Assembly: GCA_024704765.1 (NCBI GenBank)
Contig: JAKMXF010000343.1
Location: 496,001-560,000, forward strand
Direction of reading: 5' to 3'
DNA length: 64,000 nt
DNA from: Oopsacas minuta
Taxonomy: Eukaryota > Porifera > Hexactinellida > Lyssacinosida > Leucopsacidae
The position numbers and the translations under genes were made by a program. Below, in pieces: positions 11,782 to 21,779 of the stretch (its first letter is position 1; the number at the start of each line of letters is the position of its first letter). Under the pieces are notes generated by a model. That model was not told the origin of the DNA, did no database searches, and worked only from the letters and a program-made list of their open reading frames with translations.

Positions 11782-12462
11782 TCAAACCTTCTGGAGGGTT
11801 AGATAGTAGGCATCCTTATCGATTTTACCTATTAAAGTGTCAATCTCTGAGCTGAGTTGTTTCAATTTCCCTTCCTTTTGTAGAGATTCGCATTTAGTTT
11901 TATATCCTAATGCTTCGTTATCATAAAATTCAGTACGTATAGTAAAGCTCAATATTCCTCCTGGCTTCATTACACCCAATATCTTATCAATTGCTTGTGG
12001 TTCAACTTGACCTGGGAAAAATACTCCTATACAAATAACTGCATTAAATTGTCCTTCAAATTCATCTAGAGAATCTTCATTGAGGTCTTTTTGAACAACA
12101 GCTTTGTATATTCCTTTCTTCTTCGCTTGCTCAAGCATTGACACACTGAGGTCAATTGCAGTCATATTGATATATCCAGCACTCTTCAGTAGTTCTCCAC
12201 AGATACCAGTACCTGCACCTAAATCGAGAATGTTGCATTCCTTGCTAAACATCTGTTCCAGAAATTTTATGAATATTCTGGTACCAATTGTAGGACCTCT
12301 GTATTCTAACTTTGTAGTAATATCCTCGTACTCTTTAGCTCCATCACTGTATCTATCGACTATTGTATTTTCCTCATGGTAGAGAATCCAAGATAATAAT
12401 TTTGAAGACTTTTCACTTTCTGAGAATAGTCCATCTATTTTCGGGAAGTTTGTGTCTGCCAG
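11782..12462 (-). pseudogene. METTL27-like methyltransferase, copy 2, start codon lost
   Basis: The whole coding length aligns with the intact gene at 20523 without a stop or frameshift: it runs from a CTG at 12462, where the paralogues have ATG-GCA, to the stop at 11782-11784. The SAM-binding motif ILDLGAGTGICGELL, the acidic TAIDLS and the KPGG turn are kept. The next in-frame ATG is deep inside the protein (12252) and would remove the first 70 residues. It is therefore either a recently silenced copy, a gene started at CTG, or one whose first codon lies in an unseen upstream exon. No in-frame ATG occurs before the upstream stop. Confidence 0.7.
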
Positions 12463-12479
12463 TTCACCTAATATACCGT

Positions 12480-13830
12480 ATGGAGTTGAAAATAAGCGCT
12501 TTTCACTTATAATTAATTATTCGACCGATAGCTTAAGCGGTCACCAAATACAATATACAGCATTTCCCTGAATGGACGCCGAAAGTTTATTCAAACTAGA
12601 GAATATAAATATTTGGCGAATAGTTCAATATATGGCTACCAAGCGAATATCAGTATTCGGTTAAGCAACTATTCATGAATACTGATATTCAGTTCGATCG
12701 GTTTCAACCTTGGTGATTTATCATTTACCCTGGGTGTTGACTACCTTCTGGTCATTTGTCAAAATCTGGACATAAACTATAACTTCAGACAAAGGCATAC
12801 GCATACAGTGGACTGTATAAATCGACACTAGTTGGGACATTAAAATAGTCGGATTATGGAGGTGAATTTGTATTGCCAGAAAGTATTTCAGAAAAGGAAC
12901 AGTGTCGGATGACAGAGGTCTTCTGGATTATACAGGTGTCGGTATATATAATCATCACTGGTTATAATATTACGTTACTGCTTCACAACAATTGATTATC
13001 ATGTCAGTCCTCTCGAGTAAGATTAGGGTCTATATGTTTCTAAGTTATAACAGTGAATATTTTGGTGACTACCTTTTGTACGAACGGCTACAAACATAAC
13101 TGCTTGGGAAGTGTTCGATTATAATTTTCCGTGATTATCGTGAGAATCGAGAGGCCTACTTATAGAATGTATAAAATTACAAATACAAAACAAATCGAAT
13201 GTACCTGTTGATTCTTTACTAAATAAGAAAAGAATATGTCAAGAGCAAAGAAGAATAATTACAGGAAATTTGACTGACTTGAATGTATTTCAATGTAACA
13301 GGATGAGTTATTTATAAGTTGACATGAGCATACAAATTATGAATTTTCTAACAATATACAGTATTGTGTAGTCTAGCTCTATAAGTGTGATAGCCTACTG
13401 GAATCGCATGTTATCATACATTACCACGCAGTATTGGATAAATAAAATGGTCTGTCAATATACACGCACTGTTACTAAAGTATGAATGGAATTCAATTTA
13501 CATGGGAAAATAGTTAAGCTGATTTCTTGTGAACTCAGTAAACATGGTTGTTCAGGGGCAGTAGCCATGAAAATACAAGCGGTCCGGTTGAATACAGCAC
13601 AAATAAGACAAAGTGGTCAGGCTAACTTGTACAAATGGACCAGTTGGTGTATTATTGGAAAATTTGCTAGCAAAATCGGTCAGGTTGCAACCTGACCAAC
13701 CAGAACGATGACTATGGCCCTGATATATTATAAAAGAGTGGACTCTTACCAGGCCTATAATTCTAAGTCAATGATATCATTAAATATTCTTCCAGAGGTG
13801 GGTTAAAAGTATACCCAGAACGCCAGAAGG
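12480..13830. other. No gene recognised
   Basis: AT-rich sequence. The stretch around 12530-12690 shares motifs such as ACTGATATTCGGTT with sequence near 37100-37200, so part of it may be an old dispersed repeat. Confidence 0.4.
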
Positions 13831-14443
13831 ATCTAAATCAGTGTTTCTCAGAGAAGGGTGTACTTGAGCGTGATGTTCGTCGATAATCCCATTTACATCT
13901 GGTTTCATATCAGTTAGCAGCAATCTCAAATCTCCACATTGAGAAATATCTAGTCAGTTCCTTTGCTTCGTTAGTAATTGAACGACTGCAATAAAACCTA
14001 TCTCAACGAGGTATGATGTCGGAAACGCCAGAACTAGCAGTTATGCTACTTTTCACAAATTGGGAAATGTATTTCATCCTGCGATTGCAATCCAAAATCG
14101 TTCATACCCATCATTGTAAAATGAGCTTTTTCCTCGCAATCACTTTGCAAGTCCATCAGTTCTTCTTGCAAATAGAGTGGAACTGTTGGGGCATCCACAC
14201 AGAAGGGGTCAATTAGCCAATGAGGCGGTTCAAGTTCCAACAAGTCAGTGAATCGCTTGATCATATCCTTTTTCAGTACTTCAAGATGTTCACAATATGC
14301 TAGCAAATCGTCATCTGAAATTTGGAGTCCTGCTAGGTGAAGAAACTGGTAAAATTCTCGTCGACCGATATTTTCTTTAAATAACGTTAGTTTCCCTATG
14401 AAGGAGTTGACAACACTTTTGCACTTGACCAGAGTGACTAAAT

Positions 14444-14478
14444 CACAGTGGTTTAGGAGCAAAGAATAGACAAAAAAT
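14444..14478 (+). repeat. Left end: RSS-like terminal sequence
   Basis: Heptamer CACAGTG (14444-14450), a 10-bp spacer, then the 9-mer AAAGAATAG (14461-14469), which also occurs at the right end. Directly after it comes ACAAAAAAT (14470-14478), similar to the V(D)J nonamer ACAAAAACC and 19 bp from the heptamer. Confidence 0.8.
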
Positions 14479-15119
14479 TGATTCCGTATTTGATGGTTTT
14501 ATTTCATTTTATATTGTTTAAATGATTCTCATTTAAAATACCTAAGCGATTGAGACCCTAGAATCTGTAAAATTTCTTCATCAAAGATGCGAAATATTTA
14601 TAGGAAAATTGCGGCTTCATGATTTCTAAATTTAGCCCTAATTTCAAATGAACCTGTAAGAGCAATTACATAATGGAATGTTACTAATCTGGTATACTTT
14701 ATACATTTCGACTATGCTAAATCTAAATATCTTGTTTCCATGATGACTGTATCTTGTATATATTTCGTGAACATAAGATTTCTAAAATCTAGTAAAATCC
14801 GTACAGAATTTTTACAAAGAGGAATACTTAAAGTGTCAGGAAAAATAAACAACACTAAACAACAGCGCAAAATGAATCGGATACACGCGTTACGATTCCT
14901 AAAAACATAATCTAAAACCACAAAACCCGAAACAGTGCGCAACCTATAATTTTCAATGACATTCCATTACAACTTTTCGTTGCTAGGAAATTCCCATTGT
15001 AGCATACTGCAACAATGGAATGAAATAGTATTGAATTTCGTTCTTGAAATTTATTATAGTGACTTATATATATAATCTACTGAATAATACAACATATTTT
15101 TCGGAATTTCTTGAAAACA

Positions 15120-17364
15120 ATGACAGAGGAGTTAACTTTCCCAAAGTCCCGCCTCGAATTGGCAAGAATCCTGAAAGACAATAATAATTGTGTCTTGAAA
15201 ACGACAAAATATTTCAAAGAACACTTTGAAATAGACTCTGATAATACAAAACTCTTGGAAACGTTGCTGTTAAGAATTCGGGACAGATTCAAGAAGGCGA
15301 AGAGATCTTTAGATTGTTTAGAAGGAGAATGGTGGCATTCTAACATTTCCATGAAACCTGAGTTAAAGAAAAATCGTGTTTCTGATTTACTAGAGTCGTC
15401 TTCTGATGATGGTGAAGTTCCCATTCATTCAGTGAGTCATAGGAAGCATCTTGATGATCTCTCTCTGCAACAACAGCGTACTCGATTGTCAAGTCTGCTA
15501 GAATGCATTAAGTCACTCTCAGTTATTGAGAATACTACAGAAATAAGCATTGCCGCACTCTCATTACAACTATTGGCAAATGAGGAGAATAATCGTCAGG
15601 TTGCTACGGTAGCCAAAGAGATTATTGTCAGTGGAGGATTCTGTAACCTCAGTAACAAGCATGTTCCAATTGATAAAGCCTTATTCCTGCTGGATTTACT
15701 TCAAGTGGGCAGACGAAAATACACTCAACTACGTCAAACACTTCTACCAGACATTATACATTTCCCATCTAAAACAAGCTAGCTAATCTGAGAGATGTCA
15801 TGATTTCGCGATCCAGTATAACTTTATATCCTAATCCAGCTAAACCAATAGGTATGCACGCACCATATTGTCTTCAAGTTCAGAAAACCCTGGAAAGAAT
15901 ATTGTCAATGGTAGATCGCCCCACAAGTGAAGAATTCCCACTCACATTTAAAATCGCAGATGGCTTAGATGGTTCTGGTTGTCGCACTATCTACAACCAG
16001 CAGACAACTAATACTTTCACCAAAAACTTCATTCTGTTTTGTTTCAAGCCCATCTCCATCCACACTGTAACAAACAGGATTGTTTGGCAAAATAGATCCC
16101 TTAATTCACCTTTCTCTCAAAGACCTATTTTTCTCTGCGCTGCGATAGAATGCGAAGAAAAATATTCGTTCCTTCATGGAAACTATGATTAATCTCGATA
16201 CAGCGATGTTGCAAAATGGGATTCCTTTAGAAAATGGTGTTGTCAATGTCGATATTATCCGCTCAATGTTTGATGGGAAGATGGCAGCCATTCTCTCTGG
16301 AGCTGGAGGAGCCAGTTGTCAGATGTGCACTGCCACACATAAAGATTTGAAGGACCGTAATTTAGTTCTTGAAGGGTTCCCCATCAACAGAAATATCACA
16401 GATGCAATCGAGCTATTTTCGCACATTGATGACAGTGAGTCGTTCTTTGCTCTTTCGACTAATGAACGCTTCAATTTAACTCATCAACCAATTTCAGAGA
16501 TTAACATACATCCAGCATCTCCACTTCATTCATACACAGGCGTATTTAAGTAAGTAATCTAGTACTCCATTAATCATTCAGAATTTATCTTCACATAATT
16601 AAACCAATTTTAGGTGATTCAATTTGCTGGTATATCATCTTCGCATCGAAAAGTTTACCTGGTCCCCAACTTCACCAGTTATCAAGGAGTCAATGAAATT
16701 CCTTCAAACATTTATTCAGGAGAAGACAGGATTAAAGGTTGACCAGCCTAATTCTAGCGGTGGAACCACCTCAACAGGGAATGTTGCTAGAAGAGCCTTT
16801 TCTGATGAAACTGAATACCTTGAATGCATTCTATCAACTGTAGTAATACAATATCGCCCAATCTTATCAAAGATACATGCTCAGCTTTCAGCCATTCTTC
16901 GGGTTTTCAATTCAAGTCACAAGGTTAACACTTTGGAATTGGGGAAGTGGTGCAAGGATACCTACCTTGTCATCTTAGATTCTTTCCCCTGGGCTACCAT
17001 GACTCCAACCCTGCACAAGCTCTTGGCCCATTCCGAGGAGTTAACACGTGAGTCGAATTCTAGCTATGGCTTAAAGGCATTTTCAGAAGAAGGCACAGAA
17101 TCATGCAACAAATTAGTTAGAAAATATCGGGAGAATTTAGCTCGTAAAGTTAGTTTTGAGACCAAAATTATGGATATCTTCGTCAGATTAACCTCTCAAA
17201 GTGATCCAAACTTAGTAAACTGTCGAAGAATTTTGACTTGTGAACGATGTGGTTAATCTGGACACACAACGAGATCCAAATGCTCCAATGCTATGAACAA
17301 TCAGAAAACTAGTATACAGACTTTATTCACGACTTTAACCTCCAATACAGATTGCCTATCATGA
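15120..17364 (+). pseudogene. RAG1/Transib-type DDE transposase, decayed, with one intron
   Basis: Four segments read in order: 15120-15770, 15773-16160, 16158-16549 and 16614-17364, the last two joined by a 64-bp GT-AG intron (16550-16613). The motifs follow RAG1/Transib order. RRKYTQLRQ and HFPS come first. ADGLDGSG has the first Asp at 15959; MFDGKM has the second at 16272. The zinc pair CQMC starts at 16317. GGTTSTGNVARRAF is next, then HKLLAH (His at 17014 and 17029) and FSEEGTESCNK with Glu at 17086. After the stop at 17254-17256 the frame continues with a zinc-knuckle pattern (Cys 17239 and 17248, His 17263, Cys 17281). Lesions are one missing base at about 15771-15779, one extra base near 16155-16162, TGA at 16615 in place of an expected Trp, and TAA at 17254. 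The family cuts DNA next to CAC heptamers; vertebrate RAG1 descends from it. Confidence 0.88.
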
Positions 17365-17703
17365 ACTTAAGTATGAATATAATGTATATTTTGTAAATCA
17401 ATAAGATAAATTCCTTCATAAGTGTGACGTCATAACTCTATAAATACAAGCCCTACAACAAAATTTTAAGTTCAAGGTGATTGCCAAATACGGATAACCC
17501 ATATGTAATTAATAGATTTCATGGCGACAAAGTCGAGTAAAATGTATTTATTGAAGAAAATTTAAAATTTCACATATATCAATGACGTCATAACTTGGAA
17601 ATTTTAGGCCATATACTTGTTATGACAAGATGTATTGGTTCCTTATATATAATAATCTATATGTAAATAATACATTTCATATGGCTATCTCACACCAAAA
17701 TAG

Positions 17704-17738
17704 CTATTCTTTACTAACTGCCCTATTAAACCACTGTG
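17704..17738 (-). repeat. Right end: RSS-like terminal sequence
   Basis: Read inward on the minus strand: heptamer CACAGTG (17738-17732), then GTTTA shared with the left end, and the common 9-mer AAAGAATAG (17712-17704) at a distance of 19 bp from the heptamer, against 10 bp at the left end. Confidence 0.8.
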
Positions 17739-18930
17739 TAAATTGCCTTGTAATTGTAAGTTCATTGCGTTGAACTTATCAAAAATGTCAGTCAAGTAAG
17801 CTACATCTGATTTCGCTGCACTGACAAGCTGCATCAACTGCGGGTTCTCTTCCTCTGAAAATTCTAAAATGGTGTCGAAAAGACTGTAGAACCGGCTGAA
17901 ACACTTTCCTTTTGAGAGCCACCTCACTTCTGTGTGCAAAAGCAGGCGTTCAAATTCTGTTTCGTTTTCGTGACATATTTGGCGAAATATTTTTCCTTGA
18001 GTGCGGAAGCTTCGATTTTATTAATAACAGTAATGACGATATGCAATGAGTTGTGCAAGCGACCACTTAGATGTTTTGCTACCAAATGTTTCTCGATGGA
18101 CTACGCAGTGAATAGCGAAAACCTCAGGCACAGCCTTTTTCAAGTACGAAATGAAACCACGATGCCTACCAACCATAGCTGGCGCCCCATCTGTTGCACA
18201 AGCAATGATATTATTCATGGGAATTTCCTTTTCCTAAAAGAAATTTTCCACGACTTTGTAGATAGATTCACCTTTTGTATCAGTTACTAGTGGTCTAGCA
18301 AACAACATTTCTTCAACCATTATTCCTTCGAGAATATATCGGACATATGCAAAAAGCAGTGCTTCGTTACCTGGCAATGTGGATTCGTCAATTTGAAGAG
18401 AAAATTCCGTTGTTTTAAGTATAGTTGTTCATTGGAAAGAGATTTAACAAATCCGTATTTGATATAATCAGCACTATAGTGTCTACACTTCTTTTACTAT
18501 TCATTTCTTCGATCGAGTTATCAATTCCTTTCGGTTTAGATTTCTACGTATGTACTTATATTGAAATTAAACAGATTGCTAACTATTACGAAGTTTACAA
18601 TTGTTTGAAGAAAAGTAATAATTATATTTCGATTCGGAAAGCCATAGACATTGTAACAAAAGAATTCTTCATTCATTTTTAAGGATTAGCTGTTGTTAAT
18701 AATCACCAAGAGTATTACCACTGTAAATGGCTTTGATCATTGAAGTATTTGTTAGCACCTATTGTTAATGAACAATGAGGAATATGATACCACTTTTTTG
18801 ACGTGAGGTCGTATCTCTGTTTCGCTTTCTATAACCCACAGCGCCCCCTTGCTGCGTGGCCGCCCCCCTACAACCCTTCAGCGCCCCCCAGGGGGCTCTA
18901 CGACCCACTTTGAGAAACACTGATCTAGAA

Positions 18931-20468
18931 TATTGAGATAATTAAATCTAAAACAGTTTTTCAAATTATACTAAAATCAATGTAATGGTGTTCAGGAGTA
19001 TATCATAATGTGGAACTATGCGGTAATAGGTGAAAATTTGACTTCGCTATTTACCAAAATTAATGTGCGCATTCGATTTTGCACTATTTCAAACCGAGAA
19101 ATATGCTATTACTAGTTACGTACTGAACTCACAACATGTCTGACCAAAGTCTCAAACTTAGGCTAAAATTTGAAATTTGAAAACCTGAAAACCACAAATA
19201 TTTATTCTTCAAATACCTTTGATATTTCAGCATTCCAGGATTTTAGTAATTCAATGGCATTTATCAGTATTCATATACATCATCTGATTAACTTGAACTC
19301 GTTTGCAAACCAAAATAAATGTTTATTTTTTCATTCTCTAGCATCTTTAGCTGTCTATTTTTATCCATATTCCAGCTCCTTGACCTACCTTTTAGGTCCC
19401 CGATCTTGCAATGCAAATAATTGCAAGTTGAATAGTTGATAATTTCGCATAGTATATCTTGATAAATTTCATTTTCAATAATTTCTAGACCCGCCCAAAG
19501 GCGGCCACTATACTTTTCTTGACATTAAGTGAAGGCACACCCATTCGGACGAAATATATTTTAGAAAATTTTATTTTCGTTATAACATCTTATAATTACT
19601 GTATTTCTAATTCATTAGTATCACTTTATGAAGTATCCAATGCATAAATGAATTCAGTATACGCATTGTTATTCAAGTTTATCAATAAATAGGGGTGGCT
19701 GGTATACAACACTCACAAATTTAGGACTCATTTATTCTCGAACCATATTTACTAATTATATCAAAATACCACAAATTACGTCATAGTCCCATTTCCAGAA
19801 GTGCAGCTAAAAATCTGGTGCCATTTTTGAAATCTACAGTGTCGATTTAGATTTACTATACATGACAACATTTTAACAAATATCTTCAGTGTAAGTATCT
19901 ATCACCTCATAATCGCCATTTTTGCCACACTTTGTATATTATTGATAGGGAGTTCAACTTCTTAAGTTAGAATTGTAAATATATTTCTAATTTAGAAATT
20001 TAGCCTCTAAGAACGATCATTTTTATAAGTGGCCCGAAGGCTATAGCCTACTTGGCCTAATGGTAAATCCGGCACTGATTACATTGTTCTAAGTATATCA
20101 CTATCAATATATACTCAAAGGGGTCGTCAATTTGGAGAATAATGGAGACCCCGAAGCGCAATGCGCCGTGTTCATCGCGAAGCGACGAGCCAAAGGCTCG
20201 TTATCTTTAAATGACGTGAAAATAGCTGAAATGACCTGAAACTGACCTTGATCTGAACTTGTGTGAAATATATTTCACGATGACATGAAGTGACTATTAC
20301 CCTGGTAGAGTGGAAAAAAATGATTTGTCATAGAATAATCTACATAAATTGTGATTATGTAGCACCAAAATTGCATGTGCCATAGTCACAACATGAATAA
20401 AGCTAGCGGTTTCGTCTAGGAGTCTATTGTTATAAAATTAGATACAAGCATGTGTAGCATTTGATTAG
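18931..20468. other. No gene; one hAT-like terminal repeat relic
   Basis: Mostly featureless AT-rich DNA. At 20046-20077, read on the minus strand, CAGTGCCGGATTTACCATTA resembles the common terminal repeat of another hAT family, but no partner end was found. Around 20150-20215 are short GC-rich hairpins (for example GAGCCAAAGGCTC). Confidence 0.4.
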
Positions 20469-20476
20469 TATAAATA
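20469..20476 (+). promoter_or_regulatory. TATA-box candidate
   Basis: TATAAATA about 54 bp upstream of the ATG of the intact methyltransferase gene; position and sequence suit a core promoter. Confidence 0.35.
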
Positions 20477-20522
20477 ACTCTAGTTTCAAGGAAAGAAAAG
20501 TAGGTAAATATATTGAATTCTA

Positions 20523-21212
20523 ATGGCAAATGTTGATTTTCCAAAACTTGATGGATTATTATCAGAAAGCGAACGTTCATCTAAACTTGTTTCTTGGATG
20601 GTGTACCCTGAAGAGACGCAGGAAAAGGTTGATGCCGTGTACGGTGATGAAGCTCAACAGTACGAGGAGTTGAGTAATAAATTAGAATACCAAGGTCCCT
20701 CCACTGGTACTGGGATATTCATAAAATTTCTGAAACAGATGTTTAGCAAGGAATGCAACATTCTCGATTTAGGTGCAGGTACTGGTATGTGTGGAGAACT
20801 ACTGAAGAGTGCTGGATATATCAATATGACTGCAATTGACCTCAGTGAGCAAATGCTTGAGGAAGCGAAGAAGAAAGGAATATACAAAGCTGTTGTTCAA
20901 AAAGACCTCAATGAAGATTCTCTAGATGAATTTGAAGGACAATTTGATGCAGTTATTTGTATAGGAGTATTCTTTACTGGTCAAGTTGGACCAAATGCAA
21001 TCGATAAGATATTGAAAGTGATAAAACCAGGAGGAATATTGAGCTTCAGTATACGTACTGATCTCTACGACAACGAAGGGACTGGATACAAGGATAAATG
21101 CGACTTGTTACAACAACAAGGCAAATGGAAGCAACTTAGTTCAGAGATCAACACCTTGTTTGGAAAAATGGATAAGATGGGCTACTATATGACATTCCAA
21201 CGACGTATATAG
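20523..21212 (+). CDS. METTL27/WBSCR27-like SAM-dependent methyltransferase
   Basis: Intact single-exon frame of 229 residues. Residues 79-92 form the glycine-rich SAM-binding loop (NILDLGAGTGMCGE). Asp106 in TAIDLS is the acidic residue that normally holds the SAM ribose. Residues 140-150 (QFDAVICIGVF) are the motif-IV strand, and KPGG at 168-171 is the turn before the final strands. The sequence GQVGPNAIDKILKVIKPGG closely resembles the METTL27 (WBSCR27) group of class I methyltransferases; the substrate is unknown. The N-terminal 70 residues include a TVYGDEAQQYEE-like helix typical of the family. Two broken relatives lie at 8985-9671 and 11782-12462 on the other strand, so this is the one complete copy in the window. 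A TATA-like box lies upstream and an AATAAA signal at 21352. Confidence 0.85.
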   Translation: MANVDFPKLDGLLSESERSSKLVSWMVYPEETQEKVDAVYGDEAQQYEELSNKLEYQGPSTGTGIFIKFLKQMFSKECNILDLGAGTGMCGELLKSAGYINMTAIDLSEQMLEEAKKKGIYKAVVQKDLNEDSLDEFEGQFDAVICIGVFFTGQVGPNAIDKILKVIKPGGILSFSIRTDLYDNEGTGYKDKCDLLQQQGKWKQLSSEINTLFGKMDKMGYYMTFQRRI

Positions 21213-21351
21213 AATCCTATTTCATTATTATCTTCCACTATACACACTTAATTTTTGAGTGCTTGAATGTTCTACTGTGTTCTCATATATTATATTATTA
21301 GACTGATAAGTATAGGTATTAGTCATGTCTATGTATTAGTATTTCGAATTA

Positions 21352-21357
21352 AATAAA
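21352..21357 (+). promoter_or_regulatory. Polyadenylation signal candidate
   Basis: AATAAA about 140 bp after the methyltransferase stop codon. Canonical sequence and sensible position, but such hexamers are common in AT-rich DNA. Confidence 0.3.
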
Positions 21358-21489
21358 TTATCCGAAAAAGAAGCACAATGATTTGGACACATACGTCAAA
21401 ATGAGGTTTAGGCGCCTCAAAACTATCAGGGGAGGGATGGTGACGTATTCAGGTTAATTATCTCTAAAGGGTGGCCGTGGGAATGAAAT

Positions 21490-21775
21490 TTTGATTCCCC
21501 ATTCTATTCTTACAGGATTCCCTGTGGGAATTTCCATGAGTTTTCCACGTAGGTATTCCAATATGGGAATACGGTGGAATTCCTATTAATTTTCCAACAA
21601 TTCCCCATGTTGGAATTCACATAGGTTTCCCACATGGGAATCGCGGTGGAATTCCTATGTTCCCATAAGATTCCGATAGGAAATCCTATGGGAATTCCTC
21701 GCGGGAAAACCCATGGAAATTCACATTTCCACGGCAACTCAGATTCTATCCCTCTAGGAAAAATCTGAAAATCTG
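21490..21775. repeat. Cluster of imperfect palindromes built on GGGAATTCC
   Basis: About 285 bp dominated by variants of TGGGAATTCC and its complement GGAATTCCCA, in irregular spacing and both orientations (for example near 21525, 21595, 21650 and 21700). A shorter stretch of the same kind occurs near 30695-30770. The open frame across it on the minus strand is a by-product of the repeat. Confidence 0.7.
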
Positions 21776-21779
21776 GCAT

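Larger units (their letters stand above)
14444..17738 (+). mobile_element. RAG1/Transib-superfamily transposon, 3,295 bp
   Basis: Both ends start with the 12-bp inverted repeat CACAGTGGTTTA (14444-14455 and 17727-17738). A perfect 5-bp target duplication TAAAT flanks the element (14439-14443 and 17739-17743). Five-base duplications and CAC-initiated ends are the hallmark of Transib and RAG-type transposons. Excision with one duplication restores the surrounding hAT reading frame, which independently proves the boundaries. Inside, on the plus strand, is a decayed DDE transposase gene (15120-17364) with a short intron. About 680 bp before the gene and 370 bp after it show no coding features. 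No kelch-type RAG2-like frame was seen. Confidence 0.93.
13842..18419 (-). pseudogene. hAT transposase (ZBED5/SCAND3-like), split by an insertion
   Basis: Read on the minus strand from about 18419, the frame gives FSLQIDESTLPGNEALL (first catalytic Asp), IIACATDGAPAMVGRH (second Asp) and then the VLHTEVRWLSKGK region around 17939. After the inserted element at 14444-17738 it continues with LVTLVKCKSVVNSFIGKL, PHWLIDPF and, near 13990, AFPTSYLVEIGF, the hAT dimerisation region. Lesions include a TAG near 18228, two frameshifts between 18110 and 17940, and a TGA near 13950. The two halves rejoin exactly in frame (QLQGNL then VTLVKC) when the insertion and one TAAAT copy are removed. The family resembles hAT transposases and their domesticated vertebrate descendants ZBED5 and SCAND3. 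Confidence 0.85.
13839..18922 (-). mobile_element. hAT transposon interrupted by a RAG1/Transib-type element
   Basis: The outer ends are hAT-like inverted repeats beginning CAGTGTTTCTCA (13839 on plus; 18922 inward on minus). They are flanked by an imperfect 8-bp duplication: ATCTAAAT at 13831-13838 and ATCTAGAA at 18923-18930, 6 of 8 matching and with the TA centre common in hAT targets. Without the inserted 3.3 kb element the hAT copy is about 1.78 kb. Its transposase (minus strand) is decayed. The interruption shows that the hAT copy was present before the inner element arrived. Confidence 0.85.

Noticed and set aside
15077-15424. Minus-strand frame of 115 codons
   Set aside because: Shadow of the RAG1/Transib-type transposase on the plus strand.
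14444-17738. RAG2-like partner gene inside the element
   Set aside because: No kelch repeats or PHD-type cysteine pattern in any frame of the element or its flanks.
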